The position numbers and the translations under genes are program-made. DNA of 64,000 nucleotides from positions 186,001 to 250,000 of the forward strand of contig NZ_AUBW01000005.1 in the NCBI RefSeq assembly GCF_000429445.1, given 5' to 3'. Positions within the stretch are counted from its first letter, which is position 1. Every line of letters starts with the position of its first letter. This stretch comes from Algoriphagus terrigena DSM 22685 (GTDB lineage Bacteria > Bacteroidota > Bacteroidia > Cytophagales > Cyclobacteriaceae). This document shows positions 7,633-16,016 of this stretch, piece by piece. The notes beneath the pieces were generated by a model, which was not told the origin of the DNA, ran no database searches, and saw only the letters and a list, made by a program, of their open reading frames with translations.

Positions 7633-9570
7633 ATGAATTACCTATCGGTCGAGAATCTCAGTAAAGCTTTCGGAGAGCGCAAGCTATTTTCCAATATTTC
7701 TTTTGGCATTTCCCAAGGGCAAAAGATCGCCCTAGTCGGCATCAACGGTGCCGGCAAGTCCACGCTGATGAAGATCATCATGGGATTAGAAATCGCAGAT
7801 ACGGGTCAAGTCGGCATCAATCAGTCGGTGAAGATCGCTTACGTGCATCAAAACCCGGTATTCGAAGCCAACCTGAGCATTTACCAGACGATCTTCGACC
7901 AGAGTAATTCAGAAGTGCTGCGGGTGATCGAGGATTACCACAAAGCTTTGATTGACGCCGAGCTTGGCATCGATAACTCAGACAAGATGTCCATCTTGTT
8001 CGAAAAGATGGATGCGCTGCAGGCTTGGGATTTTGAATATCAGGTGAAGGAAGTGCTGGGCAAACTTGGACTTCACGACACGGAGCTGCCGGTGGGAAAT
8101 CTTTCGGGAGGACAACGGAAGAGAGTTGCTTTAGCGAAAGCCATCCTGGAAAAACCCGACCTTCTACTCCTCGATGAGCCAACCAACCACCTCGACCTCG
8201 AAACCATCGAGTGGCTGGAAGAGTATCTTGCCAAAGCCAACCTGTCGATCTTCATGGTGACCCACGACCGGTATTTCCTGGAGACGGTCACGAACGAGAT
8301 CCTCGAACTCGATCAAGGCAAGATCCACCGCTACCAGGGAAACTACGGCTACTTTTTGGACAAAAAAGCCGAGCGGATGCAGATCGAAGACATCGAGATC
8401 GAAAAGGCGAAAAGCCTTTACAAAAAGGAACTGGACTGGATTCGCCGCCAGCCAAAGGCCCGTGGCACCAAGGCCAAATATCGGGTCGATGCTTTCGAAG
8501 AAACCAAGGAAAAGGCTTTCACCAAGCGTGAAGAGCGGGATATCGAGCTGACTGTTTCTACACAGCGACTGGGAAACAAAATTCTTGAAATCGACAAAAT
8601 CAGCAAGTCTTTCGACGAAAAGACGCTCGTTAAGGACTTCTCCTACATCTTCAAAAAGAAAGACCGCATCGGAATTGTCGGGCCAAACGGAGCCGGAAAG
8701 ACAACTTTTCTCAAGATGATCACCGGTCTTCTGGATCCGGATGCCGGCAAAGTAACGGCCGGTCAGACGACAGCTTTTGGCTATTATCGCCAGGAAGAAG
8801 ATCGATTTGACGAGGAAAAGCGCCTGATCGACGTGGTCAAGGAAATAGCCGAAGTCGTGGTGCTGGACAAAGGACAGACGATCACCGTGAGCCAGTTTTT
8901 AACGCAGTTCGGCTTTCTTCCCAAGCAGCAGTTTACTCCGATCGGGAAGATGAGCGGGGGTGAGCGACGTCGTTTGCAGCTCCTAATGGTCCTAATCAAG
9001 AATCCGAACTTCCTGATCCTCGATGAACCGACCAACGATCTCGATCTGATGACTTTGAATATCCTGGAGGAGTTTTTGGATTCGTTTCCGGGCTGTCTGA
9101 TCATCGTGTCTCACGACCGCTACTTTATGGATCGGCTCGTGGAGCACTTGTTTGTGTTCGAAGGCGAGGGAGTGATCCGTGACTTTCCGGGTAATTACAC
9201 GGATTTCAGGGAGTGGGAGAAGGAGAATCAAGATGCAGGAACCAAGAACCAAGATTTAAGTAGCAAGACTCAAGACGCTAGTATCAAGACCGCTCAACCG
9301 AAAGTCGAGGTAGAAACGTCCAAAAATCCAGCAAGCACTCCCAAGATCAAGGCCAGCTACAAGCAAAAGCAGGAGTTTAAGAAAACGAACGAATCGATCG
9401 CCAAACTGGAAGCCGAAAAGCTCGAACTAAACGATCAAATCACGGCCGGTACTTCCGACATGAACAGGTTGATGACTTGGTCTAGCCGACTTCAGACAAT
9501 CGACGGAGAACTGGAAGAGCTTGAGCTTGTGTGGCTGGAACTGAGTGAACTGGAGGGGATAGAGGATTGA
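7633..9570 (+). CDS. ABC-F family ATPase, Uup-type
   Basis: This soluble protein of 645 residues has two ABC ATPase domains in tandem and no membrane segment. Walker A sites are GINGAGKST (about 37-45) and GPNGAGKTT (about 351-359); signature sites are LSGGQRKRVALAKA (about 154) and MSGGERRRLQLL (about 442). ABC-F proteins act on the ribosome or, for Uup, in branched-DNA stability. The C-terminus (about 575-645) is a charged coiled coil of the kind found in Uup. Between the second ATPase domain and the coil lies an odd low-complexity linker (about residues 535-565, NQDAG...TKNQD...) encoded by degenerate CAAGA-type word repeats, which looks like an insertion of intergenic repeat DNA. Confidence 0.9.
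   Translation: MNYLSVENLSKAFGERKLFSNISFGISQGQKIALVGINGAGKSTLMKIIMGLEIADTGQVGINQSVKIAYVHQNPVFEANLSIYQTIFDQSNSEVLRVIEDYHKALIDAELGIDNSDKMSILFEKMDALQAWDFEYQVKEVLGKLGLHDTELPVGNLSGGQRKRVALAKAILEKPDLLLLDEPTNHLDLETIEWLEEYLAKANLSIFMVTHDRYFLETVTNEILELDQGKIHRYQGNYGYFLDKKAERMQIEDIEIEKAKSLYKKELDWIRRQPKARGTKAKYRVDAFEETKEKAFTKREERDIELTVSTQRLGNKILEIDKISKSFDEKTLVKDFSYIFKKKDRIGIVGPNGAGKTTFLKMITGLLDPDAGKVTAGQTTAFGYYRQEEDRFDEEKRLIDVVKEIAEVVVLDKGQTITVSQFLTQFGFLPKQQFTPIGKMSGGERRRLQLLMVLIKNPNFLILDEPTNDLDLMTLNILEEFLDSFPGCLIIVSHDRYFMDRLVEHLFVFEGEGVIRDFPGNYTDFREWEKENQDAGTKNQDLSSKTQDASIKTAQPKVEVETSKNPASTPKIKASYKQKQEFKKTNESIAKLEAEKLELNDQITAGTSDMNRLMTWSSRLQTIDGELEELELVWLELSELEGIED
9229..9296 (+). repeat. Degenerate CAAGA word repeat inside the ABC-F coding sequence
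   Basis: About 68 bases are built from repeated TCAAGA, CCAAGA and CAAGACT words. The same kind of word repeat occurs between genes at 43731-43766. Here it stays in frame and encodes the Lys/Gln/Asp-rich linker of the ABC-F protein. Confidence 0.6.
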
Positions 9571-9663
9571 GAGTAGCGAGATGACGCGAAGAAACTTCCT
9601 TTGATACCTTTTGGTGAAATAAGAGCGTTAAATGGTTATCTTAATCATCAGAATTTCGATGTC

Positions 9664-9891
9664 ATGGAAACAATTCTAATAGAATCGCAAAACCCCGAGG
9701 ATACTAAAGCTATCAAGGAGTTTTTGAAATCCTTGAAAATCAATTTTAAATCTTCGACCACGCTTTCCGTCGAAGCTCTGGAAAGGGCAATCAAAGTCGC
9801 TGAGGGTTATAAGGAAGCAAAACTCATCGAATCAGGTAAAAAGGGTTCCAAATCTTATTCATCTTTTAAGGAGATGATGGATGAGCTTTGA
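9664..9891 (+). CDS. Antitoxin-like protein of a RelE/ParE-type toxin-antitoxin pair
   Basis: The ATG at 9664 gives a 75-residue charged protein (METILIESQNPEDTKAIKEF...). An upstream in-frame TTG at 9601 is less likely. It resembles small Bacteroidota antitoxins with an acidic, helical C-terminus and lacks a classical ribbon-helix-helix signature that I can see. The assignment depends mainly on the next gene: the toxin ATG at 9881 lies inside the last codons of this gene (11-bp overlap), the standard arrangement for translationally coupled type II pairs. The pair is expected to repress its own promoter. It is AT-rich relative to the ABC-F gene before it, as expected for mobile accessory DNA. 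Confidence 0.65.
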   Translation: METILIESQNPEDTKAIKEFLKSLKINFKSSTTLSVEALERAIKVAEGYKEAKLIESGKKGSKSYSSFKEMMDEL

Positions 9892-10210
9892 GCTAATCCC
9901 TACTTCTGTATTTTTAAAGGAGCTCAAAAAATTAAAAAAGAAATATGCCTCCCTAGAATCTGATTTAGAAATTCTGGGTCAACAGCTCCTTGCCAATCCA
10001 ACCATGGGAGTTGAGATCTATAAGAATTGTTACAAAATCCGATTTGCGATCAAAAGTAAAAACAAAGGCAAAAGTGGTGGAGGACGGTTGATTACTTGGG
10101 TCAAACTAGAAAAGGAGCGAATCTACCTTCTTTCCATCTATGACAAATCCGAAAAGGGAAATGTGACCGACCAATATATCAAAGCGCTTTTGGAGTCGTT
10201 GGAGAGTTAG
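9881..10210 (+). CDS. RelE/ParE superfamily toxin
   Basis: This basic 109-residue protein has the RelE/ParE layout: two N-terminal helices rich in lysine (FLKELKKLKKKYASLESDL), then YKIRFAI with a strand, a glycine-rich turn (GKSGGGRLITWVKL), and a closing IYLLSIYDKSEKGNVTD strand and helix. RelE-type members cleave mRNA on the ribosome and ParE-type members poison gyrase; the sequence does not separate the two. It overlaps the antitoxin gene by 11 bp. The low G+C content and neighbouring orphan lipoprotein mark a small accessory patch between housekeeping genes. Confidence 0.8.
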   Translation: MSFELIPTSVFLKELKKLKKKYASLESDLEILGQQLLANPTMGVEIYKNCYKIRFAIKSKNKGKSGGGRLITWVKLEKERIYLLSIYDKSEKGNVTDQYIKALLESLES

Positions 10211-10223
10211 AGATCGATTTGAC

Positions 10224-10655
10224 CTAGTTTTTTACTTCATATTTCAACTCTAGTTCTTGAACATCAATAGCTCCACCCGCCATTTCCATGGATAAAACAT
10301 GAATATTCTGAAAAAGAAATTCCCCATCTGAAGTTGGAATAAATGCTAAATAAACTGTGTCATTTCGAATGAGGAGTTCTTTAGTACATCCCTGAATTTC
10401 GAATGTTGTTGAATCAATTTTTGAAAAATCGTCACAATCAACTACTGCATTCACTATTTTCCGCTCAGAATTAATTGAATACATTTTTGCTATAAATTCT
10501 TTGCCTTTCTGAATTGATTTAGGATAGATAAGTTTGATCGATCCAATTATCTCCTCTTGATTTTCCGTAACGTGATCTTTCTTTTCAGAACATGAGATCG
10601 CAAAGCCTGAAAGTAAGGCAAGTAAAATACATTTCATTTTTAGCTGTTTATTCAA
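10224..10655 (-). CDS. Small lipoprotein of unknown function
   Basis: The product of 143 residues begins with a short basic segment, a hydrophobic stretch and a lipobox ending in Cys (GFAISC, about residues 17-22), so it should be exported and lipid-anchored. The acidic residues right after the cysteine (SEKKD) do not settle whether it stays in the inner membrane. The rest is a predicted beta-rich domain of about 110 residues with no family I recognise; it includes a pair of cysteines (C79 and C95, approximate) that could form a disulfide in the periplasm. The gene is distinctly AT-rich. It ends 13 bp from the toxin gene (convergent) and its start is 1 bp from the end of the AlkD-like gene on the same strand. 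Confidence 0.65.
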   Translation of the reverse strand: MNKQLKMKCILLALLSGFAISCSEKKDHVTENQEEIIGSIKLIYPKSIQKGKEFIAKMYSINSERKIVNAVVDCDDFSKIDSTTFEIQGCTKELLIRNDTVYLAFIPTSDGEFLFQNIHVLSMEMAGGAIDVQELELKYEVKN

Positions 10656-10656
10656 A

Positions 10657-11373
10657 TCAAACTCTCCCCTTCAAAAAATCCTGCCGCAGTTCTTCTGGAA
10701 ATTTTTCAATCGCATAGCGAAGTGCGGTTCTCGGCATGGTCTGGTAATGGGATTTCAAAAAGTCCACTTCCACCTCAAAATCCCGGTTTCCTATCTCCCG
10801 AAGCATCCAGCCGACTGCCTTGTGCATCAAGTCATGGGGATGATTTTTTAGCATCGCTGCCAAAGCCAGCGCGTCTGTGAAGTCTCCTTTTTTGATCCAA
10901 AAATAGCTGCTGATCATAGCGACCCGTTGTCGCCAGAGATCGTGCGAACCTGCCATGTGATAGAAAAGACTCTTGTCCTTCTTCCAATAAAAGTGTCCCA
11001 AGATCGCATGGCTGGAGGTATCCACCAGATCCCAGTTGTTGACCCAGTCGAGATGATGGAGATAAAAATCAGCCAATTCTTTCTGTTCGCTTTCGGATTT
11101 GGCCTTTTCGTAGCGGTAAACCAAGGCAATCAGCGCAGTCAGACGAACTTCATGATAGGCGTTTTGGATCAGTTCAGAGAGATCGTCGAGAGAGATCTCC
11201 CGATAAAACTGCCTGGCAATCACCCGTTGATCCGGGACAGTCACTCCCAAAAACAGATCACCCTCGCCGTACTGTCCCGGACCTGTTTTGAAGAAGCTTG
11301 GAAAGAAAGCCGCTTTTTCGCGAACGGCTTTATCCCTGAGGGATTCGATGATTTGCTCGGTCAATAGGCTCAT
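10657..11373 (-). CDS. DNA alkylation repair protein, AlkD-like
   Basis: This 238-residue all-helical protein belongs to the AlkD/AlkC HEAT-like repeat family of DNA glycosylases, which remove N3- and N7-alkylated purines. Visible family markers are FFKTGPGQYGEGDLFLGVTVPDQR cut into the family pattern FFKTxxGxYxxGDxFLGVxxP (about 28-48), WVNNWDLVD (about 109-117) and the WxRRVAMIS-like WRQRVAMIS (about 147-155). WNNWDLVD-type acidic residue is the proposed catalytic aspartate. The tail RTALRYAIEKFPEELR also fits the family. The following lipoprotein gene starts 1 bp after the stop and may be co-transcribed, but its composition differs, so a functional link is doubtful. Confidence 0.85.
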   Translation of the reverse strand: MSLLTEQIIESLRDKAVREKAAFFPSFFKTGPGQYGEGDLFLGVTVPDQRVIARQFYREISLDDLSELIQNAYHEVRLTALIALVYRYEKAKSESEQKELADFYLHHLDWVNNWDLVDTSSHAILGHFYWKKDKSLFYHMAGSHDLWRQRVAMISSYFWIKKGDFTDALALAAMLKNHPHDLMHKAVGWMLREIGNRDFEVEVDFLKSHYQTMPRTALRYAIEKFPEELRQDFLKGRV

Positions 11374-11415
11374 GCTTCAAGTTAGCCAAGACTTTGATTT
11401 GAATCTTCCTTCCTG

Positions 11416-13845
11416 TCAAAAATCGTCTCCGCCCATATCATCTCCTCCTTCGCGCCGACTTTCCCTTTCCTCGCTTTCCTTAAATCCTCCAAACCGATAC
11501 GTAAAGGAAAGCGTACCGATGCGCGTCTCCCGCTGGAAAGTCCGGCTTTGCGTAAACCTCGGATCGATGGTGTCGATCCGAAAGTTTCTGGTATTAAAGA
11601 CATCCGTGACGTTAAGATTGATCGTGCCACGCCCGGCCAGGACGTTTTTGCTCATGCCCATATTGAGCGACCACTGGGGAAGAATCTCACCCTGTGGCTG
11701 CACAATCGGTCCGCGATAGTTGCCCTGGAACTGGAAACTGAACCATCGGGGGATGAGGAGATTTCCAAGAAGCGTCACCGTCCAACTGAAGTTTTCATTG
11801 CTGAATCCCTCCTCGATATTTTCTCCGTTGACCTTGGAGTAGAAAAAATTACCAGTAAGCGTGGCATCGAAATTTCGCGCAAGCTGCACCTGATTGATCA
11901 ACTCAATTCCACTTGAGATTCGTGTATCGGCATTTTGTCGGGTTTGGACGGCCACATTATCATCGGTGAGATACGTGATTCTGGTCTCGACATCCGTGCT
12001 GTAACGGTGGTACACCGTCGCATTCAAGAGATACTTTTCCCAGCCCTTTCGATATCCAAATTCATAGGAATCGGTGAACTCTGGCTGCAGGTAGGGATTG
12101 CCAATGCTGACATTGTACTGATCCTGCACTCTGTAGATAGGAGCCATGTCCCAGATCCTTGGACGCGAAACACGACGGGAGTAGTTGAGGCTGAACTCGC
12201 TTTCCTTTCCGACTTCGTAGGTGAGAAAGGCACTGGGAAATAGGTTAAAGTAATCGTTGGGTATTTCCCGCTCTCCCTTTACGGTTTTTCCAAGGGTGTT
12301 GGTTTGCTCTGCCCTAACGCCGAGCTGATAGCCGAATTTATCTTTCTTGCGCTTGAAGGTCAAATATGCCGCATATACGTCCTCGCTGTAGTCATAGCTC
12401 TCGTTAAGACTGTCCACGACGATCGGGACAAAGTCCGTGTTGACGTCCCCCGTCGCGAAAGTCTGTCCTGAAATCCAGTTGGCGAAAGTTCCCTTGAGTC
12501 CTGCCTCCATGCTGCCGTATTGACCCAGCGGCTTTTCATAGTCCATCTGGGCGACCACCAATTCACTTTCGCTAGGACGATCGTTGGTTTGAATCAAGCC
12601 CTTGGATGGATCGAGTTCGCCCGATGAGGAGTAAAACTGCTGGCGGTAGTACTCATCCTGGTGTCGGTCATCGTAGGCATAGGAAAGAGACGTGTAAAGT
12701 TTTTGCCCCAGCGAGTCGATCTCCCAGGTGTAGTTCAGGCCGCCCTCGAGATTTTTGCTCTTGCCCAGTTGCTCATTTCTCCTGACAAAAGAAGAGTCCA
12801 CGCTGCCCGTCGAGCTGATATTATCCTGATTAATATCCTCCAATTCTTCCTCGGTTTCAAAATTTCCCTGGAAATAGAACCCAAATATTTTTCCCTGCCC
12901 GAGCGTCCAATCAGCCCCCGTGCGGATCAGGTGGTTTTTCTCCAATTCCAGTCCGTTCTGACTTTGCTCCAACACGGGCGAGAAACCTTCCAAATCCGAT
13001 GTCCTGGTTCCGCTGCCGGATTCGACCTCCCTTCGGTCCTGCCAGTTGTAGGAGAGAAAGTAGTTGGCCTTTTCCTTTCCATAGTTGAGATTGATGCCAG
13101 CTTGGTATTTCTCACGGGTTCCAACAGAGGCGTTGAGCTGTCCGTTAAATCCCGTCTGTTCGTTCTTTTTGAGTACAATGTTGATGATGCCTCCGACCCC
13201 TGCTGCATCGTAGCGCGATGAGGGATTGGTGATCAGCTCTACTTCCTTGATGCTGTTGGCTGGAAATTGAGAAAGGATACTTTCCATGTCATCTCCGGAA
13301 AGATTGGAAGGTCGGCCATTGATGTAGATCAGGATATTGCCGCTTCCCCTCATGGAGATGCCACCTTCGTCATCCACTTGGATGGATGGTAGTGTTGCCA
13401 ACAGTTCCGCGGCTGTGGCACCAGTGGCGAGGATGTTGTTTTCCACGTTATAGATCCTTTTGTCTACGTCCGACTCAAAGATCGACTTGACGCCCTCGAC
13501 CACGACTTCGTTTAGGTTTTGGGTATCGGTTTCGAGCTTAATGATGCCAAGGTTCACTGGAGACTTGCCATCAAGGGTGATGTTTTCAAAGTAATTTTGA
13601 TAGCCTATAAAGCCCACCCGCAAGACGTACTTCCCAACTGGAGTGGAAAACTCGAAAGACCCGTCCAAATCGGTCATTCCTCCGGAAATCAACACGGAGT
13701 CGGCAGGACGCAGGAGAGAGATATTGGCAAACTCCAGCGGACCATTTTGGGCAACGTCTTGAACCCGACCTTTGATGGTCACATCCTGTGCCTGAGTCAT
13801 CCCGGCGAGGAATAAAAAGAATACGAAAAGACTGGTTTTGGCCAT
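11416..13845 (-). CDS. Outer-membrane beta-barrel receptor-like protein (TonB-receptor fold, OMP_b-brl_3 type)
   Basis: This 809-residue outer-membrane protein starts with a signal peptide (MAKTSLFVFFLFLAGMTQAQ), then a carboxypeptidase-regulatory-like beta domain (about 23-105) and a plug domain containing MRGSGNILIYINGRPSNL (about 165-183) and the GVGGIINIVLKK box (about 216-227). The rest is a large barrel ending in a C-terminal SFTYRFGG strand followed by an acidic tail (ESEERESRREGGDDMGGDDF). Such proteins lack clear SusC features and their ligands are mostly unknown. I see no partner lipoprotein next to it, so it is not a SusC/SusD pair. The Asp/Gly/Glu tail after the last barrel strand is unusual, since the barrel-assembly signal normally sits at the very C-terminus. 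Confidence 0.85.
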   Translation of the reverse strand: MAKTSLFVFFLFLAGMTQAQDVTIKGRVQDVAQNGPLEFANISLLRPADSVLISGGMTDLDGSFEFSTPVGKYVLRVGFIGYQNYFENITLDGKSPVNLGIIKLETDTQNLNEVVVEGVKSIFESDVDKRIYNVENNILATGATAAELLATLPSIQVDDEGGISMRGSGNILIYINGRPSNLSGDDMESILSQFPANSIKEVELITNPSSRYDAAGVGGIINIVLKKNEQTGFNGQLNASVGTREKYQAGINLNYGKEKANYFLSYNWQDRREVESGSGTRTSDLEGFSPVLEQSQNGLELEKNHLIRTGADWTLGQGKIFGFYFQGNFETEEELEDINQDNISSTGSVDSSFVRRNEQLGKSKNLEGGLNYTWEIDSLGQKLYTSLSYAYDDRHQDEYYRQQFYSSSGELDPSKGLIQTNDRPSESELVVAQMDYEKPLGQYGSMEAGLKGTFANWISGQTFATGDVNTDFVPIVVDSLNESYDYSEDVYAAYLTFKRKKDKFGYQLGVRAEQTNTLGKTVKGEREIPNDYFNLFPSAFLTYEVGKESEFSLNYSRRVSRPRIWDMAPIYRVQDQYNVSIGNPYLQPEFTDSYEFGYRKGWEKYLLNATVYHRYSTDVETRITYLTDDNVAVQTRQNADTRISSGIELINQVQLARNFDATLTGNFFYSKVNGENIEEGFSNENFSWTVTLLGNLLIPRWFSFQFQGNYRGPIVQPQGEILPQWSLNMGMSKNVLAGRGTINLNVTDVFNTRNFRIDTIDPRFTQSRTFQRETRIGTLSFTYRFGGFKESEERESRREGGDDMGGDDF

Positions 13846-14065
13846 TGGGTCAGGATTTGCAGTTTTGACAAAAGAGGCTAAAAAACGTCCATAAGCCGAG
13901 TGACTTACAAAGCATTAACAATCAACGATTTTCAGGCCAATCATGACTTTAGAAACTGCCGAAAAGGTCTTTGGGTTTTGAAAAAAAAATATTCTTTCTG
14001 TTCGGAGCTAGGGCTTTACGAGCAGCATTATACTAGTCTAAGCGGGGAAAAAAAATAGATTAACC

Positions 14066-14929
14066 TCAAAAACCGAATGACTCCAAGGCTGTACGGATCA
14101 TCGTATCCACTGTTTTCTCAGCCTCCCGGTCAAATTTTTTCAGAGGTCGATTGGCCACAATGGCGTTCAGACTGAGCATCTGATGTCCAAATAACTCGCC
14201 CAGCGCGTAATAGGCCGCCGTTTCCATCTCAAAATTGGTCAGGCGATGCCCGCCGATATTGAGTTCAGCCAGTCGCTCAAGCATCCGCTCCATGCGGGGC
14301 TTGAGCAGAACATGCCTACCCTGAGGCGCATAGAAACCCGGACAAGTCAGCGTAATGCCTTTGGCAAACTGACCCTCCACTTTGCCAAGCAGTTCGGGAT
14401 CTGCGTATGCTTGGTAAGGAAGAAAAGATAACTCCAACTCTCGCTGGATAGCGTCAGCCATATCATGATCTCCGCTTAGGTGCGGATAAAAAGCCATCAT
14501 GGTGTCCAGTCCGATGGCAATCTCTGAGACCAGCAACTCCCCGGCGTGCAGATCTTCCTGCAAGCTCCCAGAAGTACCGAGACGAACGATCTGCAGGCGT
14601 GTTTTCTCGGTTTTCACCCGTCTTTGCTCTAGGTCGATATTAACCAATGCGTCGAGCTCGGTGAGGAGAATTTCAATATTATCGGTGCTCATGCCAGTGC
14701 TCATGACGGTAAGACGCTTGCCGTTTTTCCAGCCGGTATGGGTGACAAATTCCCGCTTTTTGATCTTAAAATCTATCTGATCAAAGTACTGGGAAACCAA
14801 GGGCACACGATCCGGATCACCTACGGTAAAAACAAAAGAAGCCAGATGCTCTGGCTTCAGATGTAGATGATAGATACTTCCGTCGGGATTAAGTATGAGT
14901 TCGGACTCAGGAATGTGTCGGTTCTCCAT
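14066..14929 (-). CDS. Nucleoside phosphorylase (uridine phosphorylase-like)
   Basis: The 287-residue cytoplasmic enzyme cleaves nucleosides with phosphate to give a base and ribose 1-phosphate. It has the PNP/UDP family signature GDPDRV (about 37-42), a phosphate-binding RLGTSGSL loop (about 117-124) and FEMETAAYY (about 235-243), the nucleoside-binding Glu-Met-Glu box. The family places it nearest uridine phosphorylases, but purine substrates are not excluded. Its first 23 bases overlap the end of trhO on the same strand in another frame, which suggests translational coupling of nucleoside salvage with a tRNA-uridine modification enzyme. Confidence 0.85.
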   Translation of the reverse strand: MENRHIPESELILNPDGSIYHLHLKPEHLASFVFTVGDPDRVPLVSQYFDQIDFKIKKREFVTHTGWKNGKRLTVMSTGMSTDNIEILLTELDALVNIDLEQRRVKTEKTRLQIVRLGTSGSLQEDLHAGELLVSEIAIGLDTMMAFYPHLSGDHDMADAIQRELELSFLPYQAYADPELLGKVEGQFAKGITLTCPGFYAPQGRHVLLKPRMERMLERLAELNIGGHRLTNFEMETAAYYALGELFGHQMLSLNAIVANRPLKKFDREAEKTVDTMIRTALESFGF

Positions 14930-15902
14930 GATTGCGGTGTTCTTGGGATGAAGAACGATAAAGCCCCTTATATGGGTTGTATCCGTTGGAGTTTTTTTGG
15001 TAATAGCCCGTGCCGTCGTAGGGACGCTTTTCCGGATTGTCTTTGCATTCTATGGAGCAAGTGCCTTCCAGTTCCCATCCGCATTTCTCACAGATTGCCA
15101 AGTGCTCGTTGCAGGTAGGATTGGCGCAGTTGACCATGCGGTCGCAATCCGTGCCGCAGACATGACATTTGGATACGACGGTAGGATTGACGGTATTTAC
15201 ATCCACTGCAATGCGGTTATCAAAGACATAGCATTTGCCCTCGAAATCTTCCCCTCCGGCTTCCATGCCGTATTTGATGATTCCGCCGTGAAGCTGATAG
15301 ACGTCTTCAAAACCTTGCTCAAGGAGAAACGCAGAGGCTTTTTCACACTTGATTCCACCGGTGCAATAGGTAAGCACCTTCTTGTTTTTCAGGTGTTCCA
15401 GTTCTTTAACTTTCTCAGGAAAATCCCGGAAGTTGTCAATGTCGAGCGTAAGGGCATTTTTGAAATGCCCCAACTCGTGTTCGTAATTGGAGCGAACGTC
15501 CAGGATGACCACATCTTCTTGATCTTTCAAAGCCTTGAATGCTGCAGGATCGAGGTGCTTGCCAGTCTTGATATTGGGGTCGAGATGACGCAATGCGGAA
15601 TGCACGATCTCCGGCTTGTAGCGACAGTGGATCTTGGCAAATGCATGCTTTTCATGCTGATCGATCTTGAATTCCGTCTTGGCAAATCGCGGATCGGCAT
15701 GGATATAGGCCATGTACTTTTCGCAATCTTCGTGCAGACCGGAGACCGTGCCGTTCAGACCTTCGTCTGATATGATGATCCTGCCGCGGATGTTGTTGTC
15801 CACGCAGAAGAGGTGGTGTTCTTCTCTGTACGCCTCAGGATTTTCAATCTTTGCGTAGCAATAGTACAGCAGGATGCTGTAGGGTTTTTTTGTGTTTTCC
15901 AT
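14907..15902 (-). CDS. trhO: tRNA uridine(34) hydroxylase TrhO (rhodanese-related)
   Basis: TrhO uses oxygen to hydroxylate U34 in the wobble position of tRNAs, on the way to 5-methoxy- or 5-oxyacetyl-uridine. The 331-residue protein has the N-terminal UPF0176 acylphosphatase-like domain, a central rhodanese domain with the active-site loop CTGGIKCEKAS (about 178-188), and a C-terminal cysteine-rich region (four CxxC-like pairs from about 244 to 285) that probably binds zinc, as in the long form of the family. A short hairpin (CCCTG...CAGGG) sits directly upstream of its ATG. Downstream it overlaps the nucleoside phosphorylase gene by 23 bp. Confidence 0.92.
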   Translation of the reverse strand: MENTKKPYSILLYYCYAKIENPEAYREEHHLFCVDNNIRGRIIISDEGLNGTVSGLHEDCEKYMAYIHADPRFAKTEFKIDQHEKHAFAKIHCRYKPEIVHSALRHLDPNIKTGKHLDPAAFKALKDQEDVVILDVRSNYEHELGHFKNALTLDIDNFRDFPEKVKELEHLKNKKVLTYCTGGIKCEKASAFLLEQGFEDVYQLHGGIIKYGMEAGGEDFEGKCYVFDNRIAVDVNTVNPTVVSKCHVCGTDCDRMVNCANPTCNEHLAICEKCGWELEGTCSIECKDNPEKRPYDGTGYYQKNSNGYNPYKGLYRSSSQEHRNHGEPTHS

Positions 15903-15937
15903 AACTAGCGCCCTGTTTCGGCAGGGTGTTTTGGGAT

Positions 15938-16016
15938 TGTTGGATGTTTAATGTCGGATGCTGGATGCTGGATGTCCGACGCCTAATCTCGAATTTTAAA
16001 TTTCAAATCTCAAATT
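15938..16016. repeat. Degenerate tandem word repeat (GGATGCT and AAATTTCAAAT types)
   Basis: The gap between the acetyltransferase and trhO holds repeated GGATGTT, GGATGCT, GGATGCT and GGATGTC heptamers, followed by AAATTTCAAATCTCAAAT-type words. It resembles non-coding word repeats common between genes in Bacteroidota; no open frame or promoter is obvious in it. Confidence 0.6.

Noticed and set aside
9571..9600. GCGAG...CGAAG word after the ABC-F stop as a third REP-like element
   Set aside because: Only a partial match without the paired arms, so it does not differ from chance.
12661..13221. 186-residue open frame on the plus strand
   Set aside because: Antisense to the large outer-membrane receptor gene; composition reflects the complementary strand.
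13846..14065. Gap between the receptor gene and the nucleoside phosphorylase
   Set aside because: No terminator, promoter box or open frame of any length could be supported in it.
14997..15770. 257-residue open frame on the plus strand
   Set aside because: Antisense to trhO; the minus-strand protein has the rhodanese active site and zinc cysteines, the plus frame has nothing recognisable.
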